The notes below the pieces were generated by a model, which saw only the letters and a program-made list of their open reading frames with translations, was not told the origin of the DNA and did no database searches. Source: CAVOBC01 sp963693635 (GTDB taxonomy: Bacteria > Pseudomonadota > Gammaproteobacteria > Pseudomonadales > Azotimanducaceae). Taken from it: a stretch of DNA of 10,838 bases. The stretch covers positions 1 through 10,838 of the forward strand of contig CAVOBC010000142.1 in assembly GCA_963693635.1 (NCBI GenBank), read 5' to 3'. The translations under genes were made by a program, and so were the position numbers. This document shows positions 6,417-10,838 of this stretch, piece by piece. Numbering within the stretch: the first letter of the stretch is position 1; each line of letters starts with the position of its first letter.

Positions 6417-7523
6417 TTGGGCTTCATCAAGCAACACTCGGTTCTGCTGGTTTTCATCATTGCTGCGATCGGCATCGCTGGCGTCACCGGCAAGACCTAT
6501 CTCGACCGCCAATCCCAGAGCGCGGGCCGCGGCTTTGGCTCCGCACCGAGCGTCATCACCGACAGAGTGCGGGTCATGGAGTTGGTGGACTCGATCGAAG
6601 CGATCGGCACAGCGCTTGCGAGCGAATCAGTTGACCTGACCTCCAAGGTCACCGACACCGTCAGCAAGGTCAACTTCGATGACGGCGACTTCGTCGAGGC
6701 AGGCGATATCATTGTTGAACTGACCAATTCTGAACAAACCGCGATGCTGGCAGAAGCACAGGCGACACTGAACGAGGCGTCCCGGCAAATGGTCCGGGTC
6801 AAGGATCTGAATGCCCGCAACCTCGCCGCACTCACTCAACTCGATGAGGAACGGGCGCGCACGGAGACCGCGCAGGCACGGTACGAGGGCATCGTCGCAC
6901 GGCTCGATGATCGCCTGATCCGCGCGCCGTTCAGCGGGGTGCTCGGCTACCGCAATGTGTCACCGGGAACCCTCCTGACCCAGAATCGCATCGTGACCAC
7001 GCTCGATGACATCAACAAAATCAAGCTCGATTTCACCATCCCGGAGGCCTACCTCGGTGTCACCAAACCTGGTCAGGCCGTGACTGCAGTCAGCATCGCC
7101 TATCCGGATCGCACCTTCTCGGGCACGGTGAGCACGATCAATTCACGGGTTGACCCCGTCACGCGGGCGATCGGCGTTCGCGCAATCATCGACAACAAGG
7201 ACCACGTGCTGCGCTCCGGCATGCTGCTGAAGGTTCGGCTGACACGCGACACCGTGACGGCACTCGTCGTTCCGGAAGAAGCCATCGTGCCAATGCAAAG
7301 CAAGCAGTACGTGTACACCATCTCGCCGCAAGGGACCGCACAACGACTCGAAGTTCAGACCGGGCGGCGGCGGCCCGGATTCGTCGAGGTCATCTCCGGT
7401 CTTGAGGCCGGACAGGAAGTCATTACAGAGGGCGTCATCAAGGTGCGACCCGGTGGCAAGGTCAAGCGCAAGGGCGAAGACAGCGCCTCTGGCAGTCGCG
7501 GCGGCGGGCGACGTCCGGGCTAA
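6417..7523 (+). CDS. RND efflux membrane fusion protein (periplasmic adaptor, AcrA/MexE-type)
   Basis: This is the adaptor that would join an inner-membrane RND pump to an outer-membrane channel. Seen in 368 residues: an N-terminal hydrophobic segment (about 9-25) that probably acts as an uncleaved anchor, since there is no lipobox cysteine (I see no cysteine in the protein); a biotinyl-lipoyl half motif (KVNFDDGDFVEAGDIIVEL, 84-102); a short alpha-helical hairpin rich in Ala, Glu and Gln (about 105-165); the second lipoyl half (IRAPFSGVLGYRNVSPGTLL, 168-187); and the beta-barrel and membrane-proximal part (GTVSTINSRVDPVTRAIGVRA, 236-256, then VVPEEAIVP, 284-292). The tail is basic and Gly/Arg-rich. 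The start is TTG, fixed by an excellent GGAGGA (6405-6410) about 6 bases upstream. The RND pump follows after 159 bp on the same strand. Confidence 0.93.
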   Translation: MGFIKQHSVLLVFIIAAIGIAGVTGKTYLDRQSQSAGRGFGSAPSVITDRVRVMELVDSIEAIGTALASESVDLTSKVTDTVSKVNFDDGDFVEAGDIIVELTNSEQTAMLAEAQATLNEASRQMVRVKDLNARNLAALTQLDEERARTETAQARYEGIVARLDDRLIRAPFSGVLGYRNVSPGTLLTQNRIVTTLDDINKIKLDFTIPEAYLGVTKPGQAVTAVSIAYPDRTFSGTVSTINSRVDPVTRAIGVRAIIDNKDHVLRSGMLLKVRLTRDTVTALVVPEEAIVPMQSKQYVYTISPQGTAQRLEVQTGRRRPGFVEVISGLEAGQEVITEGVIKVRPGGKVKRKGEDSASGSRGGGRRPG

Positions 7524-7682
7524 CCCGCAAGGAACAGCAACGCCGGAAAGTGTGAGTCGTCCAGTAGAAAAAGCGCCGGTTAACTAGCCCCGGTCAACAG
7601 GTGCCAGCAAGCGTCTGTAACCAGCAAGCGCCCATAAATATTCGAACACTCGAACACTCAAACAAGAGAAGGAGATGTCATC
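7524..7682 (+). other. Gap inside the efflux operon with short direct repeats
   Basis: No gene is visible in these 159 bases. They hold a direct repeat CCAGCAAGCG (7604-7613 and 7621-7630, a 17-base period) and a tandem CGAACACT-CGAACACT (7643-7658). The Shine-Dalgarno of the pump gene (GAAGGAG, 7668-7674) is at the end. There is no clear terminator, so both efflux genes are probably on one transcript. Confidence 0.5.
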
Positions 7683-10600
7683 GTGGTGATCTCGGACCTT
7701 TCAGTAAAACGCCCGGTTTTCGCGACAGTGCTCAGTTTGCTCATCCTCGCTTTCGGCGTGTTGTCGTTCCGCGACCTGCCACTGCGTGAGTATCCCGATG
7801 TCACGTCGCCCATCGTCGGCGTATCAACGACGTACCGCGGCGCATCCGCGCAGGTGATGGAAACGAAAGTCACCCAGGTCATCGAAGACCAGATCAGCGG
7901 CATCGAGGGTGTCGAGTCAATCAGTTCAAGCAGCGCTGACGGCCGTTCTTCGATCTCTGTGGAGTTCAGCATTGATCGAAATATCGATCAGGCCGCCAAT
8001 GATGTTCGCGACAAGGTCGCTCGGGTGATCAGGCGCTTGCCGCAGGAAGCAGACCCGCCCCAGATCGCCAAGTCAGACAGTAATTCGCAGCCCATTCAAT
8101 GGTTCTCGCTCACATCCGACAGCATGGATGACATGGCGATTACAGACTACGCCGAACGCTACCTCGTCGATCAGTTCACCGTCATCGACGGGGTCGCCAG
8201 CATCTTTGTGAGCGGCGCCGGACGCTACTCGATGCGAGTCTGGCTGGACCGCACATCACTCGCAGCGCGGGGACTGACCGTCAACGACGTCGAGGCGGCC
8301 CTGCGCCGGCAGAATGTCGAACTGCCCGCGGGCCGCATCGACTCGGTGCAGCGCGAGTTTACCGTGCGTGTGAATCGTGCGTACGAGACCGCGGATGACT
8401 TTCGCAAACTGGTCATATCGCGCGGCGCAGGCGGTCACCTGGTTCGCCTCGGTGAAGTCGCAGAAGTTGAGATTGGGCCTTCCACCGTGCGGGCAGCATT
8501 CCGCGGCAATGCCGTTTCCAACATCGGGCTTGGCGTCGTCAAGCAATCGACCGCCAACACGCTGGAGGTGCTGCGCGCCACGAACAAAAAGGCACTCGCC
8601 ATCAACGAAGGGCTGCCGCCCGGCATGGCGATTTTCTCCAGCTCTGACAATTCGGTCTATATCGAAAGCGCGATCAATTCGGTCTACAAAACCCTTGGCT
8701 TGACACTCATCCTCGTCAGCCTCGTCATCTATATGTTCCTGGGGACGGTCCGGGCCATGCTGATTCCAGCGGTAACCATTCCGGTCTGCCTCACCGCATC
8801 CTTCATCGGCATTCTCGCGTTCGGCTACTCGGTCAACCTGATCACGCTCCTTGGCCTGGTCCTTGCTATCGGCCTCGTTGTGGATGATTCGATCGTTGTG
8901 CTCGAGAATATCCAGCGACGCATCGAAGCGGGCGAACCGCCGCTCCTTGCCGCGTTTAATGGCTCCAGGCAGGTCGCATTTGCGGTCATCGCGACGACCG
9001 CGGTGCTCATCGCCGTCTTCGTACCGATTGCGTTCCTGGACGGAAATATCGGTGTGATATTTGCCGAACTCGCAGTCACGATTGGCACCGCAGTTATATT
9101 CTCAAGTGTGCTCGCGCTAACGTTAACGACGATGATGTGTTCAAAGATACTAACGGCGAGTGCCCACGAGAGCTGGCTCACGCGCAAGACCGACACCTTT
9201 TTCCACTGGTTGCAGGCGGGTTACAAGGACTCGCTTGAATATCTGCTGCCACGTCCCGCCTGGATGGGGAGCATCGTCATCCTTCTGTCCGCTGGCACCT
9301 GGTGGCTTGTCAACGAAGTGCCGAAGGCCTTCGCGCCACCGGAAGACCAGGGCATGTTCATGACCATGATCAGTGGCCCGGAAGGTGCGAGCTACGACTT
9401 TATGAAAAACCAGATGCGGCAACTCGAAGAGCACATGATGCCACTCGTGCAATCGGGCAATGTCGAGCGCCTGCTGGTGTTCCTGCCAGGCTGGGGTGCG
9501 GCCGAGTCCGTCAACAGCTCAGTTGTACTAACGATCATGCCGTCGTGGGAAGACCGCAAGATGCCAACCGGTGCCGCGATGGGCGTCATGATGCAAAGCC
9601 TGGGTGACATCCCCGGCATCCGCGGCTTCCCCTTCATGCGCTCAGGTCTGCAACGTCGCGGAGGCGGCCAGCCCGTGCAGTTCGTGCTCGGTGGCAGCAC
9701 CTACGAAGAACTTGCCGAATGGCGTGACCTTATCCTCGCCAAAGCCGCGCAGAACCCAGGACTCACACGGATTCAAACCGACTACAAGGAGACGAAACCG
9801 CAACTGTTGATCGACGTCGACAAGGCTCGCGCGGCGGACCTTGGGGTCTCAATCGAGTCCATCGGCCGCACCTTGCAAACGATGATGAGTGAACGACGGG
9901 TCACAACCTACATCGACGCCGGTGAAGAATACGATGTCATTCTTCAGGCACGTCCCGATCAACGCGCGACCGCGACCGATCTGACCAACATCTACGTGAA
10001 GTCGGCAACCTCCGGCAGGTTGATACCCCTTGATAATCTCACGTCTGTCCGCAATCTCGCCGATGCCGGGCAACTCAATCGCTACAACCGGCTGCGCGCA
10101 ATTACGATTTCCGCAAACCTTGCGCCGGGGTACACGCTCGATGAGGCCCTGAACTTCCTGGAGGACATCGTCCAAAGCGAACTGCCGATCAACGCACAGA
10201 CCGACTACAAGGGTGAGTCGCGGGAAATGAAGGAATCAGAAGGCGGCTTGTTGTTTGCATTCATGCTTGCGCTGCTGGTTGTGTTTCTTGTACTCGCTGC
10301 CCAGTTTGAGAGCTTCATCCACCCGCTTGTGATCATGCTGACAGTGCCGCTCGCAACATTCGGCGCACTACTCGCGCTCTATATAACCGGCGACTCACTC
10401 AACATCTACAGTGATATCGGCTTGATTATCCTGGTCGGGATCTCCACGAAAAATGGCATCCTGATCGTTGAGTTCGCCAACCAGTTACGTGACCAGGGAC
10501 TCGCTTTCAGCGAGGCGCTGATGGAAGCTGCCCTCATCCGACTGCGGCCCGTATTAATGACGGCCCTCTCAACGATCATGGGCTCATTACCGCTGATCAT

Positions 10601-10802
10601 GGCGACAGGAGCCGGGTCAGAGTCCCGCGTTACCCTGGGCGTCGTGATCTTCGCCGGCGTCGCGCTCGCCACGGTACTGACGTTGTTCGTTGTACCGGTT
10701 TTCTACAATCTGATGGCACGCGGCACGGGCTCACCGGGAGCAGTCGCGTCACGTCTGGCTGGACTGCAAGCCGATTCAGGGGCCGGCGAAAACGCACTCT
10801 AA
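7683..10802 (+). CDS. RND-family multidrug efflux pump, inner-membrane subunit (HAE1 / AcrB-MexF type)
   Basis: This is the proton-driven exporter of a tripartite pump; at 1039 residues it is full length. Seen: the conserved start ISDLSVKRPVFATVLS leading into TM1; a first periplasmic porter domain with RDLPLREYPDVTSPIV, and DQISGIEGVESISSSS; TM segments around 335-500; the proton-relay aspartates D401-D402 in GLVVDDSIVVLENIQRR (TM4); the VPKAFAPPEDQG segment after TM7 that opens the second porter domain; and K923 in GISTKNGILIVEFANQ (TM10), completing the Asp-Asp-Lys relay. The last hydrophobic stretch includes RLRPVLMTALSTIMGSLPL. All key residues for proton transport are present, so the pump looks functional. 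GTG at 7683 or 7686 is the start; GGAG at 7671-7674 fits either. An ATG at 7675 is out of frame. Substrates are probably hydrophobic compounds. No outer-membrane factor gene is seen in the 36 bases that follow, so the pump may use one encoded after the window or elsewhere. Confidence 0.95.
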   Translation: MVISDLSVKRPVFATVLSLLILAFGVLSFRDLPLREYPDVTSPIVGVSTTYRGASAQVMETKVTQVIEDQISGIEGVESISSSSADGRSSISVEFSIDRNIDQAANDVRDKVARVIRRLPQEADPPQIAKSDSNSQPIQWFSLTSDSMDDMAITDYAERYLVDQFTVIDGVASIFVSGAGRYSMRVWLDRTSLAARGLTVNDVEAALRRQNVELPAGRIDSVQREFTVRVNRAYETADDFRKLVISRGAGGHLVRLGEVAEVEIGPSTVRAAFRGNAVSNIGLGVVKQSTANTLEVLRATNKKALAINEGLPPGMAIFSSSDNSVYIESAINSVYKTLGLTLILVSLVIYMFLGTVRAMLIPAVTIPVCLTASFIGILAFGYSVNLITLLGLVLAIGLVVDDSIVVLENIQRRIEAGEPPLLAAFNGSRQVAFAVIATTAVLIAVFVPIAFLDGNIGVIFAELAVTIGTAVIFSSVLALTLTTMMCSKILTASAHESWLTRKTDTFFHWLQAGYKDSLEYLLPRPAWMGSIVILLSAGTWWLVNEVPKAFAPPEDQGMFMTMISGPEGASYDFMKNQMRQLEEHMMPLVQSGNVERLLVFLPGWGAAESVNSSVVLTIMPSWEDRKMPTGAAMGVMMQSLGDIPGIRGFPFMRSGLQRRGGGQPVQFVLGGSTYEELAEWRDLILAKAAQNPGLTRIQTDYKETKPQLLIDVDKARAADLGVSIESIGRTLQTMMSERRVTTYIDAGEEYDVILQARPDQRATATDLTNIYVKSATSGRLIPLDNLTSVRNLADAGQLNRYNRLRAITISANLAPGYTLDEALNFLEDIVQSELPINAQTDYKGESREMKESEGGLLFAFMLALLVVFLVLAAQFESFIHPLVIMLTVPLATFGALLALYITGDSLNIYSDIGLIILVGISTKNGILIVEFANQLRDQGLAFSEALMEAALIRLRPVLMTALSTIMGSLPLIMATGAGSESRVTLGVVIFAGVALATVLTLFVVPVFYNLMARGTGSPGAVASRLAGLQADSGAGENAL

Positions 10803-10838
10803 CCGGTTTTTGTCCCAAACAATTGCCGTCCTGACAAT

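Noticed and set aside
7604..7658. Short repeats as a CRISPR array
   Set aside because: Only two copies each of 8-10 bases, without regular spacers or longer conserved repeats.
7675..7689. Tiny ORF (ATG TCA TCG TGG TGA) overlapping the RND start as a coupling peptide
   Set aside because: The ATG directly touches the Shine-Dalgarno with no spacing, so a ribosome would not start there; the GTG at 7683 or 7686 is correctly spaced.
10803..10838. Terminator after the pump gene (GGTTTTTG)
   Set aside because: A short T run is present but I cannot find a GC stem before it, and the window ends too soon to judge.

Overview
The window looks like chromosomal DNA from a GC-rich Gram-negative bacterium, most likely a proteobacterium. 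The evidence is an RND-type drug exporter with its periplasmic adaptor, clear Shine-Dalgarno sites with frequent GTG/TTG starts, and dense GC-rich coding. I cannot name the genus from the sequence. No rRNA, tRNA, CRISPR array, transposase or integrase is visible.

Layout. Positions 54-2574 hold two minus-strand genes: a phytanoyl-CoA-dioxygenase-like Fe(II)/2-oxoglutarate oxygenase (transcribed first) and a class A FAD-dependent aromatic-ring-type hydroxylase. A divergent intergenic region (2575-2871) follows. It is rich in inverted repeats, including a 34-bp dyad that looks like an operator. Plus-strand genes run from 2872 to 6219: a second FAD-dependent oxidoreductase, a protein made of two tandem DUF1330-like (dimeric alpha/beta barrel) repeats, and a glutathione S-transferase-like protein. 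The FAD gene and the GST gene are each split by one frameshift, both of the kind produced by loss of a single base. Positions 6338-10802 hold a separate efflux operon with a good promoter, a membrane fusion protein and a full-length RND pump. No outer-membrane channel gene or regulator gene lies inside the window.

How the genes may work together (inference). Two flavin hydroxylases, a non-haem iron oxygenase, a DUF1330-type barrel protein and a GST-like protein arranged around one divergent control region suggest oxidative tailoring or breakdown of a small, perhaps aromatic or lipid-like, compound. The adjacent RND pump could export the compound or its products, but it has its own promoter and may be unrelated. 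The two frameshifts mean that the plus-strand part is either decaying or contains sequence errors. Deciding between these is the most useful next step.
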